Below the pieces are notes generated by a model. The model saw only the letters and a list, made by a program, of their open reading frames with translations, was not told the DNA's origin and did no database searches. Positions 1-10,732 of a DNA stretch of 64,000 bases are shown piece after piece. Positions within the stretch are counted from its first letter, which is position 1, and every line of letters begins with the position of its first letter. The stretch is taken from positions 682,001 through 746,000 of the forward strand of contig NZ_OCMY01000001.1 of the NCBI RefSeq assembly GCF_900215435.1, read 5' to 3'. The position numbers and the translations under genes were made by a program. This DNA comes from Candidatus Pantoea floridensis. Lineage in GTDB: Bacteria; Pseudomonadota; Gammaproteobacteria; Enterobacterales; Enterobacteriaceae.

Positions 1-67
1 TGAGACGATTGCACCGGGAGAGAATTCACCGGAAGTGTCTTCTTCGTCAGCTACCAGTCTGCAATGA
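1..67 (+). CDS. lptE: LPS assembly lipoprotein LptE, C-terminal end only
   Basis: The frame starting at base 2 is open from the window edge and ends with TGA at 65-67. It encodes 21 residues rich in Ser, Glu and Pro, as is usual for the disordered LptE tail. The stop overlaps the holA start as ATGA, the arrangement found in enterobacterial lptE-holA operons. LptE is the outer-membrane plug of the LptD translocon. The assignment rests on synteny with holA and nadD because too little protein is present for a domain match. Confidence 0.75.
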   Translation, partial: ETIAPGENSPEVSSSSATSLQ

Positions 68-1095
68 TCAGGATTTATCCTGAACAACTGAGCGCGCAGC
101 TTCGTGAGGGGCTGCGCGCCTGTTATTTTCTCACCGGTAATGAACCGCTTCTGATTCAGGAAAGCGCCGATGCTATCCGCGCAACAGCCACCGCGCAGGG
201 ATTTGAAGAACATTTTAGCGTCACCGTGGATGCGCAAACTGACTGGGATGCCCTTTTTGTCAGCTGCCAGTCACTTAGCCTTTTTACCCAACGCCAAACC
301 TTAACGCTGCAACTGCCAGAAAATGGGCCAAACGCGGCCATTGCTGACCAGCTGATAAAACTGGCTACGCTACTGCACAGCGACATTCTGCTAGTGCTCC
401 GCATGGCGAAGTTGACCAAAGCTCAGGAGAACAGCGCCTGGTTCAAAGCACTGAGTGCACAGTCAGTGTTAGTTCCCTGTCAGACGCCGGAACAGGCTCA
501 GCTGCCGCGTTGGGTCGCCGGCCGCGCCAGGGCGATGAAACTCAACGTTGATGACGCCGCCATTCAGCTGCTCTGCTACTGCTACGAAGGTAATCTGCTG
601 GCGCTGGCCCAGGCGTTAGAGCGCCTGTCGCTGCTGTGGCCAGATGGCAAACTGACGTTGCCGCGCGTAGAAGCCGCCGTTAACGACGCTGCGCACTTTA
701 CGCCATTCCACTGGGTTGATGCATTGCTGGCGGGTAAAAGCAAACGTGCCCTGCACATCCTGCATCAGCTGGAAAAAGAGGATAGCGAAGTGGTGATTCT
801 GCTGCGTACGCTGCAACGCGACTTGCTGACGTTGCTCCATCTGCAGCGTAATCAGGCTAAACAAGCACTGCGCACGTTAATGGACCAGCAGCGTATTTGG
901 CAAAATCGCCGCGCACTGTTTACCGAAGCACTGCAGCGCCTTGATGCGCGCCGTCTACAACGCGTGGTCCATCTGCTGGCAGAACTGGAGCTGAGCATGA
1001 AGCAGGATTACGGGCAAAATCTCTGGCCGCAGCTTGAGACCTTGTCGCTGCTGCTCTGTCATCGCGATTTCCCCATAAGCTTTACCGATGTCTAA
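64..1095 (+). CDS. holA: DNA polymerase III delta subunit HolA
   Basis: HolA is the clamp-loader subunit that opens the beta clamp during replication. The protein has 343 residues, the same length as E. coli HolA, and begins with the typical MIRIYPEQL. It contains the early [10 protein letters not shown] segment of the family's degenerate AAA+ fold, and the helical C-terminal domain includes LWPQLE. The ATG overlaps the lptE stop and the 3' end overlaps nadD by 8 bases, so translation is probably coupled. Nothing looks broken. Confidence 0.96.
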   Translation: MIRIYPEQLSAQLREGLRACYFLTGNEPLLIQESADAIRATATAQGFEEHFSVTVDAQTDWDALFVSCQSLSLFTQRQTLTLQLPENGPNAAIADQLIKLATLLHSDILLVLRMAKLTKAQENSAWFKALSAQSVLVPCQTPEQAQLPRWVAGRARAMKLNVDDAAIQLLCYCYEGNLLALAQALERLSLLWPDGKLTLPRVEAAVNDAAHFTPFHWVDALLAGKSKRALHILHQLEKEDSEVVILLRTLQRDLLTLLHLQRNQAKQALRTLMDQQRIWQNRRALFTEALQRLDARRLQRVVHLLAELELSMKQDYGQNLWPQLETLSLLLCHRDFPISFTDV

Positions 1096-1732
1096 ACTTT
1101 ACGCCCTCTTTGGCGGCACTTTCGATCCCATTCATTATGGCCATCTGCGCCCGGTAGAAGCGCTGGCGCAACAGGTGGGCCTGAAAAAAGTCACGCTGCT
1201 GCCAAATAATGTGCCACCCCATCGCCCGCAGCCCGAAGCCAGTGCCCAGCAGCGCGTGGCAATGTTGCGCTGTGCTATCGCCGATCGTCCGCTGTTTGAG
1301 ATTGATACGCGCGAACTGGAACATGACACGCCCTCATGGACGGTCGCCACGTTGGAAGCATTGCGTGCCGAGCGCGGCGCAGAACAGCCCCTCGCGTTTA
1401 TCGTTGGTCAGGATTCTCTGCTAACGTTAGCCAAATGGCATCGCTGGCAAGATCTGCTGTCGCTGTGTCATTTACTGGTGTGTAAACGTCCCGGCTATGC
1501 GACGCAGATGGATACACCAGAGATGCAGCGCTGGCTTGATGAGCATCTTGCCGATGACGTGCAGCAGCTGCATCACTCATCCGCTGGACGGATTTGGCTG
1601 GCCGATACGCCGCTGCTCAATATCTCCGCCACAGAGATCCGTCAGCGCCGCCACGCGGGCGCCTCGTGCGCTGATTTGCTGCCTGATGCAGTCATCGACT
1701 ATATCGATAGCGTTGGCTTATATCGCGGTTGA
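1088..1732 (+). CDS. nadD: Nicotinate-mononucleotide adenylyltransferase NadD
   Basis: NadD transfers AMP from ATP to nicotinate mononucleotide to form deamido-NAD in NAD synthesis. The 214-residue protein carries the nucleotidyltransferase signature [12 protein letters not shown] at residues 9-20 and the late SATEIR motif near residue 180, both of which bind ATP phosphates. It overlaps holA by 8 bases. In E. coli phpB (cobC) follows nadD; here that gene is missing and rsfS comes next after about 90 bases. A TATACT hexamer at 1743-1748 lies in this gap, but I saw no convincing -35 element. Confidence 0.96.
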   Translation: MSKLYALFGGTFDPIHYGHLRPVEALAQQVGLKKVTLLPNNVPPHRPQPEASAQQRVAMLRCAIADRPLFEIDTRELEHDTPSWTVATLEALRAERGAEQPLAFIVGQDSLLTLAKWHRWQDLLSLCHLLVCKRPGYATQMDTPEMQRWLDEHLADDVQQLHHSSAGRIWLADTPLLNISATEIRQRRHAGASCADLLPDAVIDYIDSVGLYRG

Positions 1733-1823
1733 TCGCAGCATGCTATACTGCGCCGCTTCATTTTCGGCTACTTTTTTCCAATCGCTAGCCCGTCCGTAAT
1801 CACCTGTTTTTAAGGGGAACCTT

Positions 1824-2141
1824 TTGCAAGGTAAAACACTCCAAGACTTCGTTATTGATAAGATTGATGATCTCAAAGGCCAGGACATCATTGCTATCGA
1901 TGTTCAAGGCAAATCCAGCATCACCGATTGCATGATTATTTGCACCGGCACCTCGACGCGTCACGTCTCCTCAATCGCCGATCACGTGGTGCAGGAATCA
2001 CGCGCTGCGGGCCTGAAACCGCTAGGTGTAGACAGTAAAACGGCCTCCGATTGGGTGGTGGTTGACCTCGGTGACGTGATTGTACACGTGATGGAAGCAG
2101 AGAGCCGCCAGCTGTATGAGCTGGAAAAACTCTGGAGCTAA
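1824..2141 (+). CDS. rsfS: Ribosomal silencing factor RsfS
   Basis: RsfS (YbeB, Iojap family) binds ribosomal protein L14 and blocks joining of the 30S and 50S subunits during starvation. The protein has 105 residues and matches E. coli RsfS closely, including the [22 protein letters not shown] core. The start is TTG at 1824, preceded by AAGGGG at suitable spacing; no in-frame ATG would keep the conserved N-terminus. It lies three bases before rlmH and is certainly co-transcribed with it. Confidence 0.95.
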   Translation: MQGKTLQDFVIDKIDDLKGQDIIAIDVQGKSSITDCMIICTGTSTRHVSSIADHVVQESRAAGLKPLGVDSKTASDWVVVDLGDVIVHVMEAESRQLYELEKLWS

Positions 2142-2144
2142 GCC

Positions 2145-2615
2145 TTGAAACTGCAGCTTGTGGCCGTCGGCACCAAAATGCCCGACTGGGTTCAGACCGG
2201 TTTCATGGAATATCTGCGCCGCTTCCCCAAAGATATGCCGTTTGAATTGATAGAAGTCACTGCCGGTAAACGCGGCAAGAACGCAGATATCAAACGCATT
2301 CTGGAAAAAGAGGGTGAAGCGATGCTGGCCGCCGTAGGTAAAGGAAATCGCATCGTCACGCTGGATATTCCAGGAAAACCGTGGGAAACGCCGCAGCTGG
2401 CGCAGCAGCTCGAACGCTGGAAGCAGGATGGTCGTGATGTCAGCCTGTTGATCGGCGGTCCGGAAGGCCTGGCGCCCGCATGCAAAGCCGCTGCCGAACA
2501 AAGCTGGTCGCTTTCCGCACTCACGTTGCCACATCCGTTGGTGCGTGTGCTGGTAGCAGAAAGCCTGTATCGTGCGTGGAGCATCACCACGAATCATCCT
2601 TATCATCGTGAATAA
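2145..2615 (+). CDS. rlmH: 23S rRNA pseudouridine-1915 N3-methyltransferase RlmH
   Basis: RlmH is a SPOUT-class enzyme that methylates N3 of pseudouridine 1915 in helix 69 of 23S rRNA, using S-adenosylmethionine. The 156-residue protein has the trefoil-knot SAM motif LIGGPEGL and the C-terminal [18 protein letters not shown] block ending in HPYHRE. It is one residue longer than E. coli RlmH, from a small insertion in the [10 protein letters not shown] loop. Translation starts at TTG 2145 immediately after rsfS. The Ser-Ala-Leu-Thr-Leu-Pro-His segment is intact, so it should be active. Confidence 0.96.
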   Translation: MKLQLVAVGTKMPDWVQTGFMEYLRRFPKDMPFELIEVTAGKRGKNADIKRILEKEGEAMLAAVGKGNRIVTLDIPGKPWETPQLAQQLERWKQDGRDVSLLIGGPEGLAPACKAAAEQSWSLSALTLPHPLVRVLVAESLYRAWSITTNHPYHRE

Positions 2616-2648
2616 ACGCCTGACAACCCCAGACAAAAAATGTAGCGG

Positions 2649-4553
2649 ATGAAATTACAGAGCAACGCCTTTCGCGATTACACTGCCGAACAGAAACTTT
2701 TTGTCCGCCGAGCGTTGGTGGCCTTCTTTGGCATTCTGCTGCTCTCCAGCATACTGGTGGTCAATCTGTACCACCTGCAAATCCTGCGCTTTGACGACTA
2801 CAGTACGCGTTCGAATGAAAACCGCATCAAACTGGTGCCGGTTGCGCCCAGCCGCGGAATTATTTTCGATCGGAATGGCGTGCCGTTGGCGTTGAACCGC
2901 ACTATCTACCAAGCTGAACTGATGCCGGAAAAGGTCGAAAACCTGAAGCAGACCTTACAGGATCTGCGACCGGTACTGGATCTGACCGATGACGACATTG
3001 ATGCCTTTGAAAAAGAGCGCAAACGCTCGCGTCGCTTTACCTCAATTCCGGTAAAAATCGGTTTGAACGAGGTGCAGGTAGCACGTTTCGCCGTCAATCA
3101 ATACCGTTTTCCTGGCGTGGAAGTAAAAGGCTATCAACGCCGCTACTATCCTTACGGCCAGACGCTGACGCATGTGGTCGGCTATGTGTCTAAAATCAAC
3201 GATCGTGATGTGACGCGTCTCGATCAGGAAGGAAAATGGCCAAACTATGCGGCAACGCATGATATCGGCAAGCTCGGCATTGAGAATTACTACGAAGATG
3301 TGCTGCACGGCAAAACCGGTTACGAAGAAGTTGAGGTCAACAACCGTGGCCGCGTGATCCGTCAGCTGCACGAGCAGTCACCGCAGGCCGGACGCGATAT
3401 TTATCTGACGGTAGACCTCAAGCTGCAACAATACATCGAAACGTTACTGACCGGCAGCCGCGCGGCGGTGGTGGTGAGCGACCCACGTACCGGCGAAATC
3501 CTCGCGTTAGTATCAACGCCCAGCTATGACCCGAACCTGTTTGTCGACGGCATCACCAGCAAAGATTATAAAGCGCTGCTAAGCGACGAAAACCGTCCGC
3601 TGTATAACCGTGCGCTGCAGGCCTCCTATCCACCGGCTTCCACCGTTAAACCTTACGTTGCCGTCTCGGCGTTAAGCGCGGGCGTCATTAATCGCAATAC
3701 CAGCCTGTTCGATCCCGGCTGGTGGCAGTTGCCGGGTTCGGAAAAGCGCTACCGTGACTGGAAAAAATGGGGTCATGGCCGTCTGAACGTGACGAAATCG
3801 CTAGAAGAGTCAGCGGATACCTTCTTCTATCAGGTCGCATATGACATGGGCATCGATCGCCTTTCAGAATGGATGACCAAGTTCGGTTACGGCCATCGTA
3901 CCGGCATCGATCTGCCGCAGGAGAGCGCGGGCAACATGCCGACGCGTGAATGGAAACTTAAGCGTTTCAAAAAACCCTGGTATCAGGGTGACACCATTCC
4001 CGTTGGCATCGGCCAAGGTTACTGGACCGCCACGCCGATACAGATGAACAAAGCGATGATGATTCTGATTAACGATGGCGTGATTAAGGTGCCGCATCTG
4101 CTGCGCGCCACTCGTGAAGGGCAGACCATGGTGCCTTATCGCCAGCCGCCGGATGCGCCGATTGGCGACATTCACTCTGGCTACTGGGAAATTGCCAAAG
4201 ACGGTATGTATGGCGTCGCAAACCGCGCCAACGGAACGGCGCATAAAAGCTTTGCCGATGCGCCGTATAAAATCGCCGCCAAGTCCGGTACAGCGCAGGT
4301 CTTCGGTCTGAAAGAGAATGAGACCTATAACGCACACAAGATTGCTGAACGTTTACGCGACCACAAATTGATGACGGCTTTCGCACCGTACGATAAGCCG
4401 CGCGTGGCGGTCACTATGATTCTGGAAAACGGCGGTGCGGGCCCGGCAGTGGGCACCGTGATGCGCCAGATTCTCGACCACATTATGTTAGGCGACAACA
4501 ATACCGTGCTGCCAGAAGCCGCACCGACGCCGCCCGGCTACGAAGGTGAATAA
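2649..4553 (+). CDS. mrdA: Penicillin-binding protein 2 (peptidoglycan DD-transpeptidase)
   Basis: PBP2 is the transpeptidase of the rod-shape elongasome and pairs with RodA. The 634-residue protein has one membrane anchor near residues 20-42, a PBP dimer region, and a transpeptidase domain. The active-site STVK lies at residues 331-334 and KSGT at 545-548, with an SAD motif in the middle position typical of PBP2. The gene follows rlmH by 33 bases and is followed by rodA after two bases, so the pair is translated together. Length and motifs match the family and there are no anomalies. Confidence 0.97.
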   Translation: MKLQSNAFRDYTAEQKLFVRRALVAFFGILLLSSILVVNLYHLQILRFDDYSTRSNENRIKLVPVAPSRGIIFDRNGVPLALNRTIYQAELMPEKVENLKQTLQDLRPVLDLTDDDIDAFEKERKRSRRFTSIPVKIGLNEVQVARFAVNQYRFPGVEVKGYQRRYYPYGQTLTHVVGYVSKINDRDVTRLDQEGKWPNYAATHDIGKLGIENYYEDVLHGKTGYEEVEVNNRGRVIRQLHEQSPQAGRDIYLTVDLKLQQYIETLLTGSRAAVVVSDPRTGEILALVSTPSYDPNLFVDGITSKDYKALLSDENRPLYNRALQASYPPASTVKPYVAVSALSAGVINRNTSLFDPGWWQLPGSEKRYRDWKKWGHGRLNVTKSLEESADTFFYQVAYDMGIDRLSEWMTKFGYGHRTGIDLPQESAGNMPTREWKLKRFKKPWYQGDTIPVGIGQGYWTATPIQMNKAMMILINDGVIKVPHLLRATREGQTMVPYRQPPDAPIGDIHSGYWEIAKDGMYGVANRANGTAHKSFADAPYKIAAKSGTAQVFGLKENETYNAHKIAERLRDHKLMTAFAPYDKPRVAVTMILENGGAGPAVGTVMRQILDHIMLGDNNTVLPEAAPTPPGYEGE

Positions 4554-4555
4554 AG

Positions 4556-5674
4556 ATGTCCATGAACGATAATCCGCAGAAAAGGTCGATCTGGACGCGT
4601 ATCCATATTGACCCGTTATTTATGCTGATCATTCTCAGCCTGCTGGCCTATAGCGCCGTCGTCATCTGGAGCGCCAGCGGACAGGACCCGGGCATGACTG
4701 AGCGCAAGTTCGGACAAATAGCCATGGGTATTGTGATCATGCTGGTGCTGGCACAGGTGCCGCCACGCGTCTATGAAAGCTGGGCGCCCTACCTCTACAT
4801 TGTCTGCGTGATTTTGCTGGTCGCGGTCGATGCCTTTGGCCATATCAGTAAAGGCGCGCAGCGCTGGCTCGATCTCGGTTTCGTGCGTTTTCAGCCCTCG
4901 GAAATTGCCAAGATTGCCGTGCCGCTGATGGTGGCGCGCTTTATCAACCGCGATGTGTGCCCGCCAACGCTGAAAAATACCGGCATCGCACTGGTGCTGA
5001 TTTTCATGCCCACGCTGCTGGTGGCGGCGCAACCTGACCTCGGCACCTCGATTCTGATCGCCGCATCCGGTCTGTTTGTCCTGTTCTTATCCGGTATGAG
5101 CTGGAAGCTGATTGGCGTGGCAGTGCTATTAGTGGCGGCTTTCATCCCCATTCTGTGGTTCTTCCTGATGCATGATTATCAACGTGACCGCGTGATGATG
5201 CTGCTGGATCCGGAAAGCGATCCGCTTGGCGCTGGTTACCACATCATTCAGTCTAAAATTGCCATTGGCTCGGGCGGCCTGCGCGGTAAGGGCTGGCTAC
5301 ACGGTACGCAGTCTCAGCTCGAGTTCCTGCCTGAGCGCCATACCGACTTCATTTTTGCGGTGTTAGCGGAAGAGCTCGGCCTGGTTGGCGTATTGTTATT
5401 GCTGGTACTCTATTTGCTGCTGATCATGCGCGGCCTGATTATCGCCGCTCGCGCGCAAACGACCTTTGGCCGTGTAATGGCTGGCGGTTTGATGCTGATT
5501 TTATTCGTTTATGTTTTCGTTAACATTGGCATGGTAAGTGGTATCTTACCGGTGGTTGGCGTACCGCTGCCGCTGGTGAGTTACGGCGGATCGGCATTGA
5601 TTGTGTTAATGGCTGGGTTTGGCATCGTGATGTCGATCCATACTCATCGAAAAATGTTATCTAAAAGCGTTTAA
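4556..5674 (+). CDS. mrdB: Peptidoglycan glycosyltransferase RodA
   Basis: RodA is a SEDS-family glycosyltransferase that polymerises lipid II in the lateral wall together with PBP2. The 372-residue protein has about ten hydrophobic segments and the SEDS hallmarks AQPDLGTS and [18 protein letters not shown], followed by [10 protein letters not shown] near the C-terminus. It starts two bases after mrdA stops. A second ATG two codons downstream (4562) is possible, but the first is better placed after the preceding stop. The gene is complete. Confidence 0.97.
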   Translation: MSMNDNPQKRSIWTRIHIDPLFMLIILSLLAYSAVVIWSASGQDPGMTERKFGQIAMGIVIMLVLAQVPPRVYESWAPYLYIVCVILLVAVDAFGHISKGAQRWLDLGFVRFQPSEIAKIAVPLMVARFINRDVCPPTLKNTGIALVLIFMPTLLVAAQPDLGTSILIAASGLFVLFLSGMSWKLIGVAVLLVAAFIPILWFFLMHDYQRDRVMMLLDPESDPLGAGYHIIQSKIAIGSGGLRGKGWLHGTQSQLEFLPERHTDFIFAVLAEELGLVGVLLLLVLYLLLIMRGLIIAARAQTTFGRVMAGGLMLILFVYVFVNIGMVSGILPVVGVPLPLVSYGGSALIVLMAGFGIVMSIHTHRKMLSKSV

Positions 5675-5684
5675 GAGGCTGCAC

Positions 5685-6767
5685 ATGCGTAAGGACTGGC
5701 TTGGGGTTGCACTGGCATCATTGGTACTGGCTGCCTGTTCCACACCGGAACCGCAGAATAACACTGCGCCACCGCAACCGGCCTATAACGGCCCGGTGGT
5801 GGAAATCCCCGGCGTAGAACCGCGTTATGAACCGATCAATCCTTCTACCAGCCAGGATTACAGCGTCAATGGTAAAAGTTACCGCGTGATTAAGGATCCG
5901 TCGAACTACAGCGAAGTGGGTTTGGCGACCTGGTATGGCGATGAAGCACAAGGTAATCGCACCGCTATCGGTGAATCTTACGACCCTGAAGCAATGACCG
6001 CCGCGCATCCCACGCTGCCACTGCCAAGCTATGTGCGCGTGACCAACCTCGCTAACGGCCGCCAAATTGTGGTGCGGGTTAACGATCGGGGTCCTTACAC
6101 GCCGGGACGCATTATTGACCTGTCGCGAGCCGCAGGCGATCGCCTGAATATTTCCAACAACACCCGCGTACGCGTTGATTACATTAAAGTGGCACCCGAT
6201 GGTTCCGTCTCCGGGCCCGGAACCATTGGCACTACCGTTGCCAAACAGAGCTATGCCCTGCCCGCTCGTCCAGACCTGGGTGGCGGCATGGTCATGACCG
6301 GTGGCAGTGCCGCCGCGCCTGCACCGCAAGATGTACGCCCCGTGGATAACAGTACGCTGCAAAGTAATGGCAACATGGGCGCCCCCGTGCAGAGCAGTGG
6401 TTTTCTTGGCGCACCGCAGCCCTTAGCCAACGGCGTGCTGGAAGGCAGCGAACCGCCACCAGCGGCACCGGTTCCCTCGTCACCAGCAGCAGCAAGTGCC
6501 GCACCCGCCAGCAGCCAAAATGCCCATGCAGGCAGCGGCTATGTGGTGCAGGTTGGTGCCATTAACGATGCCACGCGTGCGCGTCAGCTGGCGGATAGCC
6601 TGGGCAAACGCTTTGGCGTACCGGGTGCAGTTGAAGCCAATGGCAACGTCTATCGCATCCAGCTTGGTGGCTTTAAAAGCCGCGCCGATGCAGTTGCGTT
6701 GCAGCAGCGCCTGAACACGGAAGCGCAAATGAGCTCATTTATTACCACTGCCCGTCCTTCGATGTAA
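5685..6767 (+). CDS. rlpA: Septal ring lytic transglycosylase/lipoprotein RlpA
   Basis: RlpA is an outer-membrane lipoprotein that binds glycan strands lacking stem peptides; in some bacteria it cleaves them. The 360-residue protein has a signal peptide with lipobox LAAC (Cys18), a double-psi beta-barrel domain at about residues 80-170 including the RVNDRGPY motif, a low-complexity Pro/Ala/Ser linker at about 190-280, and a C-terminal SPOR domain (YVVQVGAINDATRARQLA onward). It lies 10 bases after mrdB. The linker composition is typical for enterobacteria. Confidence 0.95.
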   Translation: MRKDWLGVALASLVLAACSTPEPQNNTAPPQPAYNGPVVEIPGVEPRYEPINPSTSQDYSVNGKSYRVIKDPSNYSEVGLATWYGDEAQGNRTAIGESYDPEAMTAAHPTLPLPSYVRVTNLANGRQIVVRVNDRGPYTPGRIIDLSRAAGDRLNISNNTRVRVDYIKVAPDGSVSGPGTIGTTVAKQSYALPARPDLGGGMVMTGGSAAAPAPQDVRPVDNSTLQSNGNMGAPVQSSGFLGAPQPLANGVLEGSEPPPAAPVPSSPAAASAAPASSQNAHAGSGYVVQVGAINDATRARQLADSLGKRFGVPGAVEANGNVYRIQLGGFKSRADAVALQQRLNTEAQMSSFITTARPSM

Positions 6768-6828
6768 CGGACAGTGACATTTCCTGCTGAAACTGATTTG
6801 CAAAGCAAGATGTCGCCCGATCGGACGT

Positions 6829-6838
6829 TTGCTATAGT
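6829..6838 (+). promoter_or_regulatory. Putative extended -10 promoter for dacA
   Basis: TTGCTATAGTTA contains TGC followed by TATAGT (6833-6838), an extended -10 arrangement about 47 bases before the dacA ATG. No good -35 hexamer is visible 17 bases upstream. The 117-base gap after rlpA fits a separate dacA promoter. This is pattern recognition only. Confidence 0.4.
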
Positions 6839-6884
6839 TAGGCACTTTTTTCACTCTAAACCCACGGATGTTGTAGTTCTGAAC

Positions 6885-8096
6885 ATGAATACGCTGAAAC
6901 CTTCTCGTTTTCTGAAACGCCTGACAGTGGGATCACTGATCGCCCTTTCTCTCAGCCACGTCGCTTTTGCGGACGATGTGAACCTTAAGACTATGATTCC
7001 GGGCGTGCCGGACATTGATGCTGAAGCTTATGTGCTGATCGACTATAACTCCGGTAAAGTGCTGGCCGAAAAGAACGCGGATGCACGTCGCGATCCGGCG
7101 AGCCTGACCAAAATGATGACCAGCTACGTGATTGGTCAGGCGGTCAAGGCGGGCAAAATCCATAACGATGACATCGTTACCGTGGGAAAAGATGCCTGGG
7201 CTACCGGTAATCCCGTATTCAAAGGTTCATCGCTGATGTTCCTCAAACCGGGCGATCGCGTACCGGTTTCACAGCTAACGCGCGGTATCGTGCTGCAGTC
7301 GGGGAACGATGCCTGCGTAGCCATGGCTGACTACGTCGCAGGTAGCCAGGATGCATTCGTCAACCTAATGAACAACTACGTTGGTGCGCTGGGCCTGAAA
7401 AACACCCACTTCCAGACAGTGCATGGTTTGGATGCAGAAGGCCAATATAGCTCGCCGCGCGATATGGCGCTGATCGGTCAGGCGCTAATCCGTGACGTAC
7501 CGGATGAGTATGCGGTTTACCGTGAAAAAGATTTCACCTTCAATAATATCCGCCAGACCAACCGTAATGGTTTGTTGTGGGATACCAGCCTGAACGTTGA
7601 TGGCATCAAAACCGGTCATACGGATGCAGCAGGCTACAACCTGGTGGCCTCTGCAACAGAAGGCCAGATGCGTTTGATCTCAGCGGTAATGGGCGGCCGT
7701 ACCTATAAAGGTCGTGAAACCGAAAGTAAAAAACTGCTGACATGGGGCTTCCGCTTCTTCGAAACGGTGGCGCCACTGAAAGCTGGTAAAGAGTTCGCCT
7801 CTGAACCGGTTTGGTTTGGTAATAGCGATCGTGTGCAGCTCGGCGTGGAAAAAGATGCCTATCTGACCATCCCGCGTGGCCGCATGAAAGATCTGAAAGC
7901 CAGCTATGTGCTGAACAACACCGAACTGCACGCACCGCTGCAGAAAAATCAGGTGGTTGGCAGCATCAACTTCCAGCTTGATGGCAAAACCGTTGAGCAG
8001 CGTCCGTTGGTGGTGTTGAACGAAGTACAGGAAGGCGGTTTCTTCGGCCGCATTATTGATTACATCAAATTAATGTTCCATCACTGGTTCGGCTAA
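6885..8096 (+). CDS. dacA: D-alanyl-D-alanine carboxypeptidase DacA (PBP5)
   Basis: PBP5 removes the terminal D-Ala from pentapeptide stems and controls cross-linking and cell shape. From the ATG at 6885 the protein has 403 residues, exactly the E. coli length; longer in-frame starts upstream add a non-signal sequence and are rejected. It has a cleavable signal peptide ending near AFA-DD, the catalytic SLTK at 73-76, SGN at 139-141 and KTG near 242. The C-terminal amphipathic membrane helix [13 protein letters not shown] is intact. A strong terminator follows. Confidence 0.96.
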   Translation: MNTLKPSRFLKRLTVGSLIALSLSHVAFADDVNLKTMIPGVPDIDAEAYVLIDYNSGKVLAEKNADARRDPASLTKMMTSYVIGQAVKAGKIHNDDIVTVGKDAWATGNPVFKGSSLMFLKPGDRVPVSQLTRGIVLQSGNDACVAMADYVAGSQDAFVNLMNNYVGALGLKNTHFQTVHGLDAEGQYSSPRDMALIGQALIRDVPDEYAVYREKDFTFNNIRQTNRNGLLWDTSLNVDGIKTGHTDAAGYNLVASATEGQMRLISAVMGGRTYKGRETESKKLLTWGFRFFETVAPLKAGKEFASEPVWFGNSDRVQLGVEKDAYLTIPRGRMKDLKASYVLNNTELHAPLQKNQVVGSINFQLDGKTVEQRPLVVLNEVQEGGFFGRIIDYIKLMFHHWFG

Positions 8097-8145
8097 GGCG
8101 CGCTTGAAAAAACGCCAATTTGCCCCCAAATAAGTTACTATCTTT

Positions 8146-8176
8146 GCTCCCGCCCCGGCGGGAGCCTGTTTTTTTA
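8146..8176 (+). terminator. Rho-independent terminator after dacA
   Basis: A GC-rich stem (GCTCCCGC at 8146-8153 pairing with GCGGGAGC at 8158-8165) is followed by CTG and seven T. It lies 50 bases after dacA and just before ybeD, so ybeD is either read through or has its own promoter. Confidence 0.85.
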
Positions 8177-8193
8177 AGCACCGGAGTGAATCT

Positions 8194-8457
8194 ATGAAAA
8201 CCAAATTGAATGAACTGCTCGAATTCCCTACCCCTTTTACCTATAAAGTGATGGGTTTGGCGCAGCCGGAGCTGGTTGATCAAGTGGTTGAAGTGGTGCA
8301 GCGCCACGCGCCAGGCGATTATAAACCTGACGTTAAACCAAGCAGCAAAGGTAACTATCACTCAGTGTCGATTACCATCACCGCCACCCACATTGAGCAA
8401 GTTGAAACCTTGTACGAAGAGCTGGGCAATATCGAAATCGTGCGTATGGTGCTGTAA
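8194..8457 (+). CDS. ybeD: YbeD family protein (DUF493)
   Basis: The 87-residue protein has exactly the length and sequence style of E. coli YbeD, with [20 protein letters not shown] at the N-terminus and [12 protein letters not shown] at the end. The fold resembles ACT-like allosteric domains, and a regulatory role in lipoate metabolism has been suggested from its position beside lipB; no biochemical function is established. The ATG has a GGAGTG ribosome-binding site overlapping the end of the dacA terminator region. Confidence 0.92.
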   Translation: MKTKLNELLEFPTPFTYKVMGLAQPELVDQVVEVVQRHAPGDYKPDVKPSSKGNYHSVSITITATHIEQVETLYEELGNIEIVRMVL

Positions 8458-8463
8458 TTCTGG

Positions 8464-8489
8464 CGCTGGCAAAGTCCACTTTGCCAGCG
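8464..8489 (+). terminator. Hairpin between ybeD and lipB, possible weak terminator
   Basis: A perfect 10-base inverted repeat (CGCTGGCAAA at 8464-8473, TTTGCCAGCG at 8480-8489) begins 7 bases after the ybeD stop. It is followed by TTATACT rather than a T-run, so termination would be weak. It could also be an mRNA-stability element. Confidence 0.5.
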
Positions 8490-8526
8490 TTATACTCTGC
8501 CCTCCACTCTCTATCGGATCTTCGCT

Positions 8527-9183
8527 TTGTCAGCTAATACGCTTCTTGTTCGTCAACTCGGCCAGCGCGATTGGCAACCCATCTCAGATGCGATGCATCA
8601 CTTCACCGATCGGCGCGACAGCACCACGGCCGATGAAATTTGGCTGGTTGAGCATCATCCCGTGTTTACTCAAGGCCAGGCAGGCAAAGCGGAACATTTG
8701 CTGATGCCGGGCGATATTCCGGTGGTACAAAGCGATCGTGGCGGCCAGGTCACCTATCACGGGCCAGGCCAACAGGTGATGTATGTGCTGATTGACGTGA
8801 AACGCCGCAAGATGGGCGTACGTGAATTAGTGACAGCGTTAGAAGAGACGGTGATTGCGACGCTGGCCGACTATGGCATTAACGCTCGTGCTCGCGCGGA
8901 TGCGCCGGGCGTGTATGTTGGCGATGAGAAGATTTGCTCGCTCGGTCTGCGCATTCGCAAAGGCTGCTCATTTCATGGTTTGGCGCTCAATGTGGCGATG
9001 GATTTAGCCCCCTTCTTACGCATCAATCCCTGCGGATATGCGGGCATGCAGATGACGCAACTCAGCCAGTTCCAGCCAGGCGTTACGCCCGCAGATGTAC
9101 AGCCGCGACTGGTCGCGCATTTTGCGCTTTTAACCGGATTTAGCCAGCTGGAATGGCGCAGTGAGGACGCGATTCAACCTTGA
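8527..9183 (+). CDS. lipB: Octanoyl-[acyl-carrier-protein]:protein octanoyltransferase LipB
   Basis: LipB transfers octanoate from ACP to lipoyl domains, the first step of lipoate synthesis. The 218-residue protein shows the [12 protein letters not shown] motif, the lysine in the [12 protein letters not shown] segment and the catalytic cysteine in [13 protein letters not shown]. The start is TTG at 8527, in line with the conserved LLVRQLG N-terminus; no ATG is available there. In E. coli ybeF lies between lipB and lipA, but here the 170-base gap holds only a promoter-like sequence. Confidence 0.96.
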   Translation: MSANTLLVRQLGQRDWQPISDAMHHFTDRRDSTTADEIWLVEHHPVFTQGQAGKAEHLLMPGDIPVVQSDRGGQVTYHGPGQQVMYVLIDVKRRKMGVRELVTALEETVIATLADYGINARARADAPGVYVGDEKICSLGLRIRKGCSFHGLALNVAMDLAPFLRINPCGYAGMQMTQLSQFQPGVTPADVQPRLVAHFALLTGFSQLEWRSEDAIQP

Positions 9184-9251
9184 CTGTACGTGCGAATTTA
9201 CAAAATTGTAACTTTTGCACCGGCTAATCGGCTGCTTATGAGCAGACGAGA

Positions 9252-9260
9252 TGATATAAT
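9252..9260 (+). promoter_or_regulatory. Extended -10 promoter element upstream of lipA
   Basis: TGATATAAT at 9252-9260 is a consensus extended -10 (TG, one base, TATAAT), about 94 bases before the lipA ATG. The -35 position (CTGCTT) is poor, which is normal for extended -10 promoters. It explains how lipA is expressed separately from lipB. Confidence 0.6.
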
Positions 9261-9353
9261 TTTTGCCATATTTTCAAAAAAAGTTGAAAGCCTGGTTCTC
9301 AGTTTGAGTGAGGAAGCTTTCAAATCGCAATCCCGACCGGAACCTGCAGATTT

Positions 9354-10319
9354 ATGAGTAAACCAATTCAGATGGAACGTGGCGTCAAGTATCGCGATGC
9401 CGACAAAATGGCGCTCATCCCGGTGAAAACCGTGGTGGTTGAGCGTGAAGAAATTCTGCGTAAGCCGGAATGGATGAAGATCAAACTGCCTGCGGATTCA
9501 AGCCGCATTCAGGGCATCAAAGCCGCGATGCGTAAAAATGGTCTGCACTCCGTGTGCGAAGAAGCCTCTTGCCCTAACCTCGCAGAGTGTTTTAACCACG
9601 GTACCGCAACCTTTATGATTCTCGGCGCAATCTGTACCCGTCGCTGCCCCTTCTGCGATGTGGCACATGGCCGTCCAAATATGCCCGATGCCAACGAACC
9701 GCTGAAACTGGCACAAACCATCGCCGATATGGCGCTGCGTTATGTGGTTATCACGTCTGTGGATCGTGATGACCTGCGTGACGGCGGTGCACAGCACTTT
9801 GCCGACTGCATCACGGCCATTCGCGAAAAAAGCCCAACCATCAAAATTGAAACGCTGGTGCCTGACTTCCGTGGTCGTATGGATCGTGCGCTGGAAATTC
9901 TTAATGCCACGCCACCGGATGTGTTCAACCACAACCTGGAAAACGTACCGCGCGTTTACCGTCAGGTACGCCCTGGTGCGAACTATGATTGGTCACTGAA
10001 ATTGCTGGAGCGTTTTAAAGAAGCGCATCCGGAAATTCCAACCAAATCAGGTTTGATGGTTGGCCTTGGCGAAACGAATGCCGAAATCATTGAAGTGATG
10101 CGCGATTTGCGTCGCCACGGCGTCACTATGCTGACGCTGGGACAGTATTTGCAGCCAAGCCGTCATCACTTGCCCGTGCAACGTTATGTCAGTCCAGCTG
10201 AGTTTGACGAGATGAAAGAAGAAGCGATGGCGATGGGCTTCACCCATGCGGCCTGCGGCCCGTTTGTACGCTCTTCGTATCACGCTGACATGCAGGCAAA
10301 AGGCCTGGAAGTGAAATAA
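9354..10319 (+). CDS. lipA: Lipoyl synthase LipA
   Basis: LipA is a radical-SAM enzyme that inserts two sulfurs into octanoylated lipoyl domains. The 321-residue protein carries the auxiliary cluster cysteines C68, C73 and C79 ([12 protein letters not shown]) and the radical-SAM cluster cysteines C94, C98 and C101 (CTRRCPFC), the same numbering as in E. coli. The C-terminal RSSYHAD, whose serine ligates the auxiliary cluster, is present. A clear terminator follows. All functional residues are in place. Confidence 0.97.
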   Translation: MSKPIQMERGVKYRDADKMALIPVKTVVVEREEILRKPEWMKIKLPADSSRIQGIKAAMRKNGLHSVCEEASCPNLAECFNHGTATFMILGAICTRRCPFCDVAHGRPNMPDANEPLKLAQTIADMALRYVVITSVDRDDLRDGGAQHFADCITAIREKSPTIKIETLVPDFRGRMDRALEILNATPPDVFNHNLENVPRVYRQVRPGANYDWSLKLLERFKEAHPEIPTKSGLMVGLGETNAEIIEVMRDLRRHGVTMLTLGQYLQPSRHHLPVQRYVSPAEFDEMKEEAMAMGFTHAACGPFVRSSYHADMQAKGLEVK

Positions 10320-10360
10320 GATTGCGTCTTCAACACGCGCTATGAGATAAAAAACAAAAA

Positions 10361-10386
10361 CCAGACTGGCAACAGTCTGGTTTTTT
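10361..10386 (+). terminator. Rho-independent terminator after lipA
   Basis: The stem CCAGACT/AGTCTGG (10361-10367 and 10374-10380) has a six-base loop and is followed by six T. The preceding A-run makes it potentially usable from the opposite strand too, where tatE converges. Confidence 0.9.
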
Positions 10387-10431
10387 ATCAACGTAATAAA
10401 TACTTACACTTATTGACGTTCAGCGCAGTAA

Positions 10432-10635
10432 TTACTCTTTGTGGCTTACCCGATCGGCGGGCACTTCTTCAGCGCTATTTTTGGATGCGCCGGATTCATC
10501 ATCTTTCATGGCTTTTTTAAAGCCTTTGATTGCGGAACCCAGATCGCCACCCAGTGAACGTAACTTGTTGGTGCCAAAAAGCAGTACGATGAGCGCACCG
10601 ATGATCAGCAGTTTGGCAATACTGATACCTTCCAT
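10432..10635 (-). CDS. tatE: Sec-independent protein translocase TatE
   Basis: TatE is the TatA paralogue of the twin-arginine translocase. The 67-residue protein has one N-terminal membrane helix ([20 protein letters not shown]), the conserved FG hinge, an amphipathic helix ([15 protein letters not shown]) and a short acidic tail ending in SHKE. This tail and the total length match E. coli TatE rather than TatA. Its position beside lipA is conserved in enterobacteria. Confidence 0.94.
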   Translation of the reverse strand: MEGISIAKLLIIGALIVLLFGTNKLRSLGGDLGSAIKGFKKAMKDDESGASKNSAEEVPADRVSHKE

Positions 10636-10732
10636 AATTTACCTTTCAACCATTGTGAAAAACGGACCTGCCTATTAACGCGCAGTTTATAGCCGGCCTC
10701 AACTGCAATCTGTAACAGAGTGAGACCACGGG

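Noticed and set aside
2022..2636. 204-codon minus-strand frame
   Set aside because: It is antisense to rsfS and rlmH, both clearly conserved.
6774..6884. Longer N-terminus for dacA
   Set aside because: It adds 37 residues before the signal peptide; the ATG at 6885 gives exactly the usual 403 residues.
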